Source: Actinomycetes bacterium (lineage in GTDB: Bacteria > Actinomycetota > Acidimicrobiia > Acidimicrobiales > JAKAVM01). From it: a stretch of DNA of 45,497 bases. Each line of letters starts with the position of its first letter. Position 1 is the first letter of the stretch. Of the stretch, positions 1 to 7,822 are shown piece after piece. The notes below the pieces were generated by a model, which did not search any database, was not told the DNA's origin, and saw only the letters and a program-made list of their open reading frames with translations. Position numbers and translations under genes: made by a program. The stretch spans positions 1-45,497 of the forward strand of contig JAKAVM010000026.1 in assembly GCA_021827485.1 (NCBI GenBank). Reading direction: 5' to 3'.

Positions 1-371
1 TTCCGATCTGTGAGAGATGGTCAAAGTTAGAGCGTGCAGGAGCAAATTTGCAGCGTCCATTGTGGGCCTCAACATCTACCAAGAACCCAAACTACTCAGA
101 TTTGCTATACGTCAATTCATTGATAGGACCACACACAGTGAATACTATGCCAGATGCAACCGTTGAAGCATTCCTTGACCACGGAACGATAGCCCGAACA
201 ATTGACATTGATTTTACGCAATCACAATCTTGCATCGACAGACTTTGCGAAGCTGGAATCGATTTAGATGACGTGACCAAGCAACTCGAAGACGAAGGGG
301 TTGCATCGTTTACCAAGTCATTCGACGAATTAATGCAAGTCCTTTCGGATAAAGCGGGAGCCAAGCTTTGA
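1..371 (+). CDS. tal: Transaldolase, C-terminal part (5' end outside window)
   Basis: Transaldolase moves a dihydroxyacetone unit between sedoheptulose-7-phosphate and glyceraldehyde-3-phosphate in the cytosolic non-oxidative pentose phosphate pathway. The reading frame is open from base 3, and its first visible residues are PICERWSKLERAGANLQRPL. It continues through the family-typical ASTSTKNP segment, then a segment reading YVNSLIGPHTVNTMP, and a helical C-terminus ending DKAGAKL. The catalytic lysine of the Schiff base lies upstream and is not visible. The gene continues to the left of the window, so an internal ATG at 48 is not the start. It is followed after 58 bases by pgi, which fits a tal-pgi-gnd-zwf-pgl operon. 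Identification is from recognition of the C-terminal third only. Confidence 0.9.
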   Translation, partial: PICERWSKLERAGANLQRPLWASTSTKNPNYSDLLYVNSLIGPHTVNTMPDATVEAFLDHGTIARTIDIDFTQSQSCIDRLCEAGIDLDDVTKQLEDEGVASFTKSFDELMQVLSDKAGAKL

Positions 372-429
372 AAATCAAGCCGAACCTTGCCAAACCAATA
401 CTGACTGACCAACACTGGAGGACGTTACA

Positions 430-1830
430 GTGACTGACTTATCGACACTAGCAAAGAGGCTCTTGAATAGAGATTACGAATTATGGCCCAAGAATTCAGT
501 TGCACCGAATCGGCTTGGTTGGCTTGATGTACCAAAACTTATTGCCTCCCAAGCTAAGGAAATAACATCATGGGCCGATGGAATCGAACAAGACCAGGTT
601 GTTCTGTTAGGCATGGGGGGTTCCTCGCTTGGTCCGGCCGTCCTCGAAAGTGTACTGTCAAACTACTCTATTCATAGCCACAAGCCGCGTCCTAATCGGC
701 GCAAGCTCAACGTACTTGACACGACTGATCCGTCAACAATTGCATCTACAGACTTTGAAAATTCATTTATGATCGTATCCTCAAAGTCAGGATCTACTCT
801 CGAAGTTCATACCCTTCTCTCCTATGCGATGAGTAGAGAGATCGGCCCAAAACGATATTGCGCTATAACCGATCCCGGTACGGAGCTGGAGACACTAGCC
901 TCCGAGAAAGGCTTCTCGAAGTGTTGGATCAACCCATCTGACATCGGCGGTCGATACTCTGTGATGTCGTACTTTGGGATGATTCCTGCTGCACTAATTG
1001 GATACGATGTCGAAGAACTCTCCAATCTTGCCTTAGACTGCGATATAGAAGAAGCTGTTGCGCTAGGACATGATATGGGTACTCAAGCTTTAGCAGGACG
1101 TGATAAAGTTACGATACAGGTAGCCAAGAACTATTCATCTTTTGGACTCTGGGTTGAACAAATAATAGCAGAGTCAACAGGCAAACTCGGAAAAGGTTGT
1201 ATACCAGTGCCAACGACACTATCCGAATCAGGAGAGGATAGGTTGCACGTCAACATCGAACTTACAAAGCCAAGCGATCTGGCGAACCAGTTCTATCGCT
1301 GGGAGCTGGCAACACCCATAGCTGGCCACGTGCTTCAAATAGATCCTTTTGACGAACCAAATGTTGCAGAATCAAAACATAACACTAATGAAGTGCTTGG
1401 AGCCCTTCCGCTAACCCAACTTCCCACAAACCCCCCAAAGGCACTAGGCGAATTTCTAACCAATAATATTCGTCAAGGTGACTACGTTTCCATACAAGCA
1501 TACCTGCCCTTTGGTCAGGATGAGTCCCTCGAAGCACTACGAACGTGCATCTCGCAAGAGCATAACTCAATTGCAGTTACTGCTGGCTATGGACCTCGTT
1601 TCTTACACTCGACTGGTCAGCTCCATAAAGGCGGTCCAAACTCAATAATTGCAATTCAACTTGTTCCAGCTAATTCAGAGCCAGTCGTCGAGATTCCAAA
1701 CTATCCGTATGACTTTGCTACCCTAAAGGCTGCTCAATCAATCGGTGATTTCAAGTCTTTGCAGTCTCACGAGAGAAGAGTCCTGCGAATTGCAGTCGAA
1801 GCCATAACAGAGAAAGGTGATTTGATATGA
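430..1830 (+). CDS. pgi: Glucose-6-phosphate isomerase
   Basis: Interconverts glucose-6-phosphate and fructose-6-phosphate in the cytosol. The 466-residue product is on the short side compared with the roughly 550-residue enterobacterial enzyme. It has the phosphosugar-binding SIS-fold motifs GMGGSSLG (about residues 61-68) and SSKSGST (about 117-123), a RWELATPIAG segment matching the catalytic-glutamate region, and a late GPRFLHSTGQLHKGG segment containing the conserved lysine. The start is GTG at 430, preceded by a good GGAGGA Shine-Dalgarno around 416-422. Its TGA overlaps the gnd ATG by four bases (ATGA), so translation of the two is probably coupled. It sits between tal and gnd in a sugar-phosphate operon. 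Confidence 0.95.
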   Translation: MTDLSTLAKRLLNRDYELWPKNSVAPNRLGWLDVPKLIASQAKEITSWADGIEQDQVVLLGMGGSSLGPAVLESVLSNYSIHSHKPRPNRRKLNVLDTTDPSTIASTDFENSFMIVSSKSGSTLEVHTLLSYAMSREIGPKRYCAITDPGTELETLASEKGFSKCWINPSDIGGRYSVMSYFGMIPAALIGYDVEELSNLALDCDIEEAVALGHDMGTQALAGRDKVTIQVAKNYSSFGLWVEQIIAESTGKLGKGCIPVPTTLSESGEDRLHVNIELTKPSDLANQFYRWELATPIAGHVLQIDPFDEPNVAESKHNTNEVLGALPLTQLPTNPPKALGEFLTNNIRQGDYVSIQAYLPFGQDESLEALRTCISQEHNSIAVTAGYGPRFLHSTGQLHKGGPNSIIAIQLVPANSEPVVEIPNYPYDFATLKAAQSIGDFKSLQSHERRVLRIAVEAITEKGDLI

Positions 1831-2729
1831 AACTTGCCATGATTGGATTAGGGAAAATGGGAGGTTTTATGTCTGAGCGTCTTATGCGTGCTGGGCACCA
1901 AGTTGTCGCATTTGATCTTTCCCAAGATGCTCTAGATAAGCTTGCTGCCAAAGGTGCGCAGCCTGCATCGACTCTCAAGGACGCCATCGAGGCGCTACCT
2001 TCACCAAGAATTGCTTGGGTTATGCTACCTGATGGTCCCCCGACCCACGATACTATAGTAGAACTTGCTGATCTCATGTCGCCAGGCGATATTATAATAG
2101 ATGGAGGTAATACTAACTACCAAATACATATAGACACGGTAAGCCAAGTCGCCTCAACTGGTGTTCATGTTCTGGATGCAGGTACTTCTGGCGGAGTCTG
2201 GGGACTTGAAAATGGCTATTGTCTAATGGTTGGTGGCGATGAAAGTGCATATAAACTCGCAGAACCTATTTTTCTTGCCCTAGCCCCAGAAGGTGGATGT
2301 GCAAGAGTTGGTCCAGTCGGAGCAGGACATTTCGTCAAGATGGTACACAATGGAATTGAATACGGACTGATGCAGGCATATGCAGAAGGCTTTGAGATCA
2401 TGGCAGCAGCTAATGAGTTCGACTTGGACCTCCACGAAATTTCCGCAATTTGGAGGTATGGATCAGTTGTTAGATCATGGCTCCTGGAACTAATCGAGCT
2501 AGCCCTAGCTGACAAGAAGGGCTTTGATGAGATTGAGGGAGTGGTAACAGATACCGGAGAGGGAAGATGGACCGTTGAAGAAGCCGTAAGGAGAGCGGTC
2601 CCAGCACCGGTAATCACTACTTCGCTATTCACTAGATTTGCATCCAGGGATCCCAATTCCTTTGCAAATCGGCTCGTCTCAGCTATGCGTCACCAATTTG
2701 GCGGCCATGATGTGGTAAAGAACGATTAG
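1827..2729 (+). CDS. gnd: 6-phosphogluconate dehydrogenase (decarboxylating), short NAD-type
   Basis: Oxidatively decarboxylates 6-phosphogluconate to ribulose-5-phosphate. The 300-residue length matches the short bacterial branch (YqeC/GndA-like) rather than the roughly 470-residue E. coli type. Visible motifs are the dinucleotide-binding GLGKMGGFM (about 7-15), DGGNTNY (about 92-98), DAGTSGG (about 117-123), the catalytic lysine in GHFVKMVHNG (K171) and HNGIEY. The second beta strand ends in an acidic residue (FDLS, D30), a position where NADP-dependent enzymes usually carry basic or polar residues. I therefore infer a preference for NAD+. The gene overlaps pgi by four bases and zwf follows after 14 bases. 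Confidence 0.92.
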   Translation: MKLAMIGLGKMGGFMSERLMRAGHQVVAFDLSQDALDKLAAKGAQPASTLKDAIEALPSPRIAWVMLPDGPPTHDTIVELADLMSPGDIIIDGGNTNYQIHIDTVSQVASTGVHVLDAGTSGGVWGLENGYCLMVGGDESAYKLAEPIFLALAPEGGCARVGPVGAGHFVKMVHNGIEYGLMQAYAEGFEIMAAANEFDLDLHEISAIWRYGSVVRSWLLELIELALADKKGFDEIEGVVTDTGEGRWTVEEAVRRAVPAPVITTSLFTRFASRDPNSFANRLVSAMRHQFGGHDVVKND

Positions 2730-2743
2730 TATTCTTTAGATAT

Positions 2744-4327
2744 ATGGAAACATCTATAGATACTGATATGGCTTCGGCCGCTGGGTCGAGTGCGGCTTCG
2801 GCCGCTGGGTCGAGTGCGGCTTCACCAAATAAGCAATCAAGAGAGTCATTTGATAAGCACGCTCCTCCGGTTACGTTGATAATTTTTGGAGCATCCGGTG
2901 ACTTGACCGCGCGTAAGATACTGCCATCAATCAATTCTCTTGTGGAGCGCTCCGCCCTGAGCGATGAGTTCACCGTCGTTGGAGTTGCCCGAACGCCGAT
3001 GGACGATATCGGCTTTCAAAAGCTAGCTTTAGAGTGCGTACCTAATTACTCTTCAGAGTGGGAGAAAGTGGTATCTAGATTTCGCTATATCACAGGAGAG
3101 TACGATGATCTTTCAACTTTCTCAAACCTCAAGACACTACTAGATGAAATTGATACCACTTGTGGTACTCAGGGGAACCGCCTGTTTTATCTTGCCACCC
3201 TACCCTCCATGTTCGCTGAAGTTGCTGACCAGCTAGCAAGAGTTAATCTCAATAAACCAGGAACTGGTGGAACCTTTTCACGTCTGGTCATCGAAAAACC
3301 TTTTGGACGAGATCTTCAATCCGCTTTAGCTTTGAATAAGGAACTCCACTCCTGTTTCCAGGAATCCCAGATATATCGGATTGATCACTACTTGGGCAAG
3401 GAGACTGTTCAAAACGTCCTAGCACTTAGATTTTCCAATGCAATTTTTGAGCCAGTGTGGAATCGAAGTTATGTTGACCACATCCAGGTAACGGTAGCAG
3501 AGTCAATTGGAGTCGAGCATCGTGGCGGATTCTATGAAACAGCAGGTGCCTTACGTGACATTGTTCAGAATCACGTTATGCAAGTTCTCGGCCTTGTTCT
3601 AATGGAGCCACCTGCGCAGGTAGATGGGCAATCGATCCGAGATGAGAAGGTGAAGCTCTTGCATTCGGTAGAGATCATGGAACCAGACCGAGTTGACTCA
3701 CTTGTAGTTCGAGGTCAGTACGACAGAGGATGGCTTCAAGGAAATCAAGTAGCTTCATATCGTGAAGAAGATGGCGTGGACCCAAACTCCAACACGGAAA
3801 CCTACGTTGCTATGAAAATGATGGTTGACAATTGGAGATGGGCAGGAGTGCCAATATATATAAGAACTGGGAAGCGCCTGCACAATAGAGTTACTGAGGT
3901 AGCTCTTCAATTCAAGCGAGTCCCCCATCTTGCTTTTGCCGATCGTTTGTCCCGTGAGCTGACTCCCAACTATATCGTACTTAAGATCCAGCCCGAGGAA
4001 GGAATTTCCGTCCGATTCGGAGCAAAAGTTCCAGGCCAAGCTTTCAAAGTGAAAACCGTTTCCATGGATTTCTCGTACGGCGATGCTTTTTCAGGTGAGA
4101 CACCTGATGCCTACGAAAGACTTATCCTTGACGCTATGGTCGGCGATCCCACGCTGTTCATTAGGGCCGATGAGGTTGCTCAATCTTGGAGTATTGTTGA
4201 TCCTATCTTAGAGAACTGGGCCGATGAATACAGTGCTCCAGTAGCCCTCTATCCAGCAGGTTCTTGGGGTCCAACTGAAGCTGATCTGCTCATAGAGCGC
4301 GACCAGCGTAGATGGCTCGTTCTCTAA
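2744..4327 (+). CDS. zwf: Glucose-6-phosphate 1-dehydrogenase with repetitive N-terminal tail
   Basis: Oxidises glucose-6-phosphate to 6-phosphogluconolactone, the entry to the oxidative pentose phosphate pathway. The 527-residue protein shows the nucleotide-binding GASGDLTARK (about 49-58), EKPFG (about 184-188) and the substrate-binding signature RIDHYLGKE (about 212-220). The enzyme core begins near residue 42. The 40 residues before it are a low-complexity Ala/Ser/Gly tail encoded partly by a 24-base tandem duplication. No clear Shine-Dalgarno precedes the ATG at 2744, and an in-frame ATG at 2768 is an alternative start just before the repeat. No opcA, the usual actinobacterial G6PD partner gene, is present beside it. 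Confidence 0.95.
   Translation: METSIDTDMASAAGSSAASAAGSSAASPNKQSRESFDKHAPPVTLIIFGASGDLTARKILPSINSLVERSALSDEFTVVGVARTPMDDIGFQKLALECVPNYSSEWEKVVSRFRYITGEYDDLSTFSNLKTLLDEIDTTCGTQGNRLFYLATLPSMFAEVADQLARVNLNKPGTGGTFSRLVIEKPFGRDLQSALALNKELHSCFQESQIYRIDHYLGKETVQNVLALRFSNAIFEPVWNRSYVDHIQVTVAESIGVEHRGGFYETAGALRDIVQNHVMQVLGLVLMEPPAQVDGQSIRDEKVKLLHSVEIMEPDRVDSLVVRGQYDRGWLQGNQVASYREEDGVDPNSNTETYVAMKMMVDNWRWAGVPIYIRTGKRLHNRVTEVALQFKRVPHLAFADRLSRELTPNYIVLKIQPEEGISVRFGAKVPGQAFKVKTVSMDFSYGDAFSGETPDAYERLILDAMVGDPTLFIRADEVAQSWSIVDPILENWADEYSAPVALYPAGSWGPTEADLLIERDQRRWLVL
2771..2823 (+). repeat. 24-base tandem duplication inside the zwf 5' end
   Basis: Two identical 24-base units (2771-2794 and 2795-2818) are followed by the first five bases of a third. 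The unit is a multiple of three and adds ASAAGSSA to the protein in frame. It is visibly richer in G and C than the surrounding coding sequence. Confidence 0.95.
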
Positions 4328-4389
4328 TAGGCATAAATATTTGTGATTCTCCTAATTGTTGAAATCGACAGTTCGTTCGGGGACTTCTG

Positions 4390-5088
4390 ATGGAACTGGC
4401 TGAAAGTTTTTCTAATTTGGTAGGTGAAGTCCGTATTGTCGATGACGTTGCCAGTGAATTCGTAGAAGTTGTCGCTCAAAGCTATGCGCTTAGGGCACGC
4501 TCGAACTTTGCATTTGCTTTATCGGGAGGTCCAACTGCCCAACGATGCTATGAGAGATTATCTATGCTCTCAGAGAGTAGGATCTCCTGGTGGGACGTAG
4601 ATATTTATTGGGGTGACGAACGTTGTGTTCCACCAGACCACCCCGATTCAAACGAAGCTATGGCTCGTCGAACTCTCTTGAATCCAGTCGGTGCGGTGAA
4701 CTCAGTGTATCCAATGCGATGCGACGAGGGGGCATCGGCTTATCAACTCAGAGTTTCCGAGGTGGGCTTTTTCGATCTTATACACCTTGGAGTAGGACCG
4801 GATGGCCATACTGCATCAATTTTTCCTGGATCAGATGCCGATAGTTATGTTTCCGGTGTTCTTGTCCAACTCAACACAGACCCAACCAATCTCAATCCTC
4901 ATACTCGTATGACATTGACCTATCCTGCTTTGGAGATGGCACGTCATATTGTATTTACCGTTTCCGGAGAATCCAAAAGAGATGCTGTACGAAAGCTGAT
5001 GCAAGGTATTCCGATTCCTGCCAATAAGGTAAGGGCAGATAAAATCACCTGGATCCTAGATCATGAAGCTTTACCCAATATACCCTAA
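4390..5088 (+). CDS. pgl: 6-phosphogluconolactonase
   Basis: Hydrolyses 6-phosphogluconolactone, the product of zwf, to 6-phosphogluconate, the substrate of gnd. The 232-residue length is normal for the DevB/SOL family. Motifs are SGGPT (about 45-49), the GDERCVPPDHPDSN block (about 75-88) and GVGPDGHTASIFPG (about 134-147), which together form the phosphosugar-binding and catalytic site. It lies 62 bases after zwf and 41 bases before fbiC on the same strand, so the three oxidative-pathway enzymes form a complete set in this operon. Confidence 0.94.
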   Translation: MELAESFSNLVGEVRIVDDVASEFVEVVAQSYALRARSNFAFALSGGPTAQRCYERLSMLSESRISWWDVDIYWGDERCVPPDHPDSNEAMARRTLLNPVGAVNSVYPMRCDEGASAYQLRVSEVGFFDLIHLGVGPDGHTASIFPGSDADSYVSGVLVQLNTDPTNLNPHTRMTLTYPALEMARHIVFTVSGESKRDAVRKLMQGIPIPANKVRADKITWILDHEALPNIP

Positions 5089-5129
5089 ATTACGACTGTT
5101 CGGTTGTACTTATTAGAGGTCCAGGGCTA

Positions 5130-7454
5130 TTGGCGACTATGCTAATGACTATGGAAGAAACCGAAGCGCTCTTAGACGTAGATCTTTCTGAGTTGATGGC
5201 AATGGCCACAGAGATCCGTAATCAAGCCTTTGGCAACGTTGTTACTTACTCTCCTAAAGTCTTTATCCCACTCACGAACTTATGTAACGACAAGTGTGGC
5301 TACTGCACCTTTGCTCAGCCACCCGCGCGCATCGAATCCCCATTCCTAGACGTAGATCAAGTTATTGAAATAGCAAGTAAGGGACGTGAAGCCGGTTGCC
5401 ACGAGGCACTTTTCACTTTAGGTGAACGACCTGAACTGAGATATCCAATTGCCGCGAAGTGGCTTGAGGACCGCGGATACAATTCTACGATTGAATACCT
5501 AATTCATGTTGCAAAACGCGTACTGGAGGAAACGGAATTATTACCCCATGGTAATTGCGGCGCGCTCTACAGAGAAGAACTTCTCGCCCTCAGACAAGTC
5601 TGTGCAAGCCAGGGAATGATGCTGGAATCCACTAATCCTGATCTTGCTTGTCACCGAGGTTCGCCAGATAAGAACCCAACTAGACGAATTGCCACATTGG
5701 AGTATGCAGGACAAGAATCAATACCCTTTACTACAGGCTTACTAGTAGGAATTGGAGAATCGCGCAAAGATAGATTTGATGCTCTTCGGATAATAGCAGA
5801 TATTCATCAGCGTCATGGCAATATCCAAGAAGTGATAATACAGAATTTTCTGCCAAAACCAGGAACCTCAATGAGCCGTCAAGCGCCATGCCCTATTGAA
5901 GAACACTTCTGGACTATTGCGCTTGCGCGAGTCGTATTGCCTGATGATATTCATATTCAAGCTCCTCCAAATCTGACCGATAATTTTGCACAATTACTTG
6001 ACTGCGGAATTGATGACTGGGGAGGGATATCTCCTATCACAATTGACCACGTCAATCCTGAACGTAGTTGGCCGCAATTGGATATACTTAGCAAGGCTAC
6101 GAGTAAATCTGGTTATGAGCTCGTCCCTCGACTAACTATTTATCCGGAATTCGCCTCGCATTCAGATAAGTGGCTAGCTCCACCACTTCGATTCCCGGTT
6201 CTAAGAGCCAGCGATAGTCTCTACTATGCAAGGGACCACAAATGGACTTCAGGAGGAGAAATTGAGCCGCCGCTTTTGCGTGATACCACATATCGCTCGA
6301 AAACAATTCCGCCAAAAACACAAATTGATGAAATTCTTGACGTTGCAAGCCAGGGCAAGGTTTTGGATGAAGCCCAGATCGCTCAATTATTTTCTGCTCG
6401 TGGAAATCAAGTATTTAAAATCTGCGAATATGCTGACGAACTACGTTCAAGAACTGTGGGTGACCAGGTAACCTGGGTTGCAAATCGCAACATTAACTAC
6501 ACCAATGTTTGCACCTTCAAATGCAGATTCTGTGCTTTTTCCAAAGGCCCATTATCCTTGAATCTAAGAGGGTCCCCCTATCTGCTAAGCCTTGATGAAA
6601 TCACCGAGCGTGTTGTGCAAGCAGCCGAGCTTGGTGCAACTGAAGTTTGTCTCCAGGGTGGAATCCATCCAAGTTTTGATGGTGACTACTATATAGATGT
6701 AATCAAAGCTGTAAGACAAGGATCTCCAGATATTCACATACATGGCTTTACGGCCCTCGAAGTCACAGAAGGGGCTCGTAGACTTGGCGAGTCATTAGAA
6801 TCATATCTGATCCGGCTCGGTGAGGCGGGTCTCAAAACGCTACCTGGAACGGCTGCCGAAATATTGGATGACGAAATCAGGAAGGTACTATGTCCTGATA
6901 AGATTTCTACCGAGCAATGGCTTGAGGTACATCGAACAGCTCATTCTGTCGGGCTAAGATCAAATGTAACAATAATGTTTGGATCTATTGAGCAACCAAT
7001 CTATTGGGCAAGGCATATTGTGCGAACTCGCGATCTGCAACAAGAAACAGGTGGGTTTACGGAGTTCGTACCCCTACCATTTGTCCACATGGCCTCACCA
7101 ATCTACTTACAAGGCAAGAGCAGGAAAGGCCCCACATTCCGTGAAGCCATTTTGATGCATGCTATCGGTCGGATTGCTTATAGTGGATTTATAGACAACG
7201 TTCAAGTATCGTGGGTAAAAATGGGGATCTCTGGTGCCCAACAGATTCTCTGCGCTGGTGCAAATGACCTAGGGGGAACGCTGATAAACGAAAATATATC
7301 AAGAGCGGCAGGTGCATCACATGGTCAGGAAATGAGTAGAAGTGGATTCGAACAGATTGTTGGCCCAATTGGTCGACCCTTGGCGCAGCGCACTACTCTC
7401 TACGGCCTAATTGACCCGCCCGACAAATCCGAAGTTCACTACGCAGCGGTCTAA
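5130..7454 (+). CDS. fbiC: FO synthase, CofG-CofH fusion
   Basis: Makes 7,8-didemethyl-8-hydroxy-5-deazariboflavin (FO), the chromophore of coenzyme F420, from tyrosine and the riboflavin-pathway pyrimidine. It has two radical-SAM halves. The N-terminal CofG-like half has a CxxxCxxC cluster at C52, C56 and C59 (LCNDKCGYCTF). The C-terminal CofH-like half has one at C461, C465 and C468 (VCTFKCRFCAF). At 774 residues it is somewhat shorter than mycobacterial FbiC (about 856). The start is TTG at 5130, nine bases after an AGAGGT Shine-Dalgarno; in-frame ATGs at 5139, 5145 and 5151 are alternatives. The C-terminus is odd: the last codons lie in the first copy of a 44-base tandem repeat, and the stop arises from the frame-shifted second copy. 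Confidence 0.95.
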   Translation: MATMLMTMEETEALLDVDLSELMAMATEIRNQAFGNVVTYSPKVFIPLTNLCNDKCGYCTFAQPPARIESPFLDVDQVIEIASKGREAGCHEALFTLGERPELRYPIAAKWLEDRGYNSTIEYLIHVAKRVLEETELLPHGNCGALYREELLALRQVCASQGMMLESTNPDLACHRGSPDKNPTRRIATLEYAGQESIPFTTGLLVGIGESRKDRFDALRIIADIHQRHGNIQEVIIQNFLPKPGTSMSRQAPCPIEEHFWTIALARVVLPDDIHIQAPPNLTDNFAQLLDCGIDDWGGISPITIDHVNPERSWPQLDILSKATSKSGYELVPRLTIYPEFASHSDKWLAPPLRFPVLRASDSLYYARDHKWTSGGEIEPPLLRDTTYRSKTIPPKTQIDEILDVASQGKVLDEAQIAQLFSARGNQVFKICEYADELRSRTVGDQVTWVANRNINYTNVCTFKCRFCAFSKGPLSLNLRGSPYLLSLDEITERVVQAAELGATEVCLQGGIHPSFDGDYYIDVIKAVRQGSPDIHIHGFTALEVTEGARRLGESLESYLIRLGEAGLKTLPGTAAEILDDEIRKVLCPDKISTEQWLEVHRTAHSVGLRSNVTIMFGSIEQPIYWARHIVRTRDLQQETGGFTEFVPLPFVHMASPIYLQGKSRKGPTFREAILMHAIGRIAYSGFIDNVQVSWVKMGISGAQQILCAGANDLGGTLINENISRAAGASHGQEMSRSGFEQIVGPIGRPLAQRTTLYGLIDPPDKSEVHYAAV

Positions 7455-7538
7455 TAGACCCGCCCAACAAATCCGAAATTCACTACGCAACGGCCTAATA
7501 GATCCGCCCGAGAAATCCGAAGTTCACTACGCAAGCGC
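7407..7538 (+). repeat. Three 44-base tandem repeats at the fbiC 3' end
   Basis: Units lie at 7407-7450, 7451-7494 and 7495-7538 and differ from each other by several substitutions. The first is in frame with fbiC. Because 44 is not a multiple of three, the second is read in a shifted frame and immediately gives TAA TAG. Read in the gene's own phase, the third unit gives LIDPPEKSEVHYASAL followed by TGA at 7543-7545, closely matching the true ending LIDPPDKSEVHYAAV. It probably preserves the ancestral C-terminus. Confidence 0.95.
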
Positions 7539-7547
7539 GCTATGACC

Positions 7548-7802
7548 CTAGAAGTTGGAGGGCTGGCTTCGCTGCGCTTCTTCTAGGAGCGTAATGGCTT
7601 TGATGACTGAACGCCTGGCACGACCAATCAGTTTGTCTCTAGCAATGACCTGGCGATACCAACCATCATAGTCAGCTGCTTTATCCTCTTTATTTCCACT
7701 AGTTTCAAGGGCTTGTCGCATAAGTTCTATGCCTAGTTCGCTCAACTTGTCATTAATACCAGTTAGCTCGTCAATGGCTTGGCTGAAATGGTCCTCTTCC
7801 AA
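7548..7802 (-). CDS. Small hypothetical protein downstream of gltD
   Basis: An 84-residue, charged, apparently all-helical protein with no signal peptide, no membrane segment and no family I recognise. It begins MEEDHFSQAIDELTG and ends EEAQRSQPSNF. The start must be the TTG at 7802, because an in-frame TAG sits directly upstream; a GAGGT and an AAGGT lie in the preceding 15 bases. It follows gltD by 20 bases on the same strand, so it is probably co-transcribed with gltBD, but nothing else ties it to glutamate synthesis. Its stop is only a few bases from the repeat block that ends fbiC on the other strand. Confidence 0.65.
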   Translation of the reverse strand: MEEDHFSQAIDELTGINDKLSELGIELMRQALETSGNKEDKAADYDGWYRQVIARDKLIGRARRSVIKAITLLEEAQRSQPSNF

Positions 7803-7822
7803 CTACCTTTTACCTCAACGAC

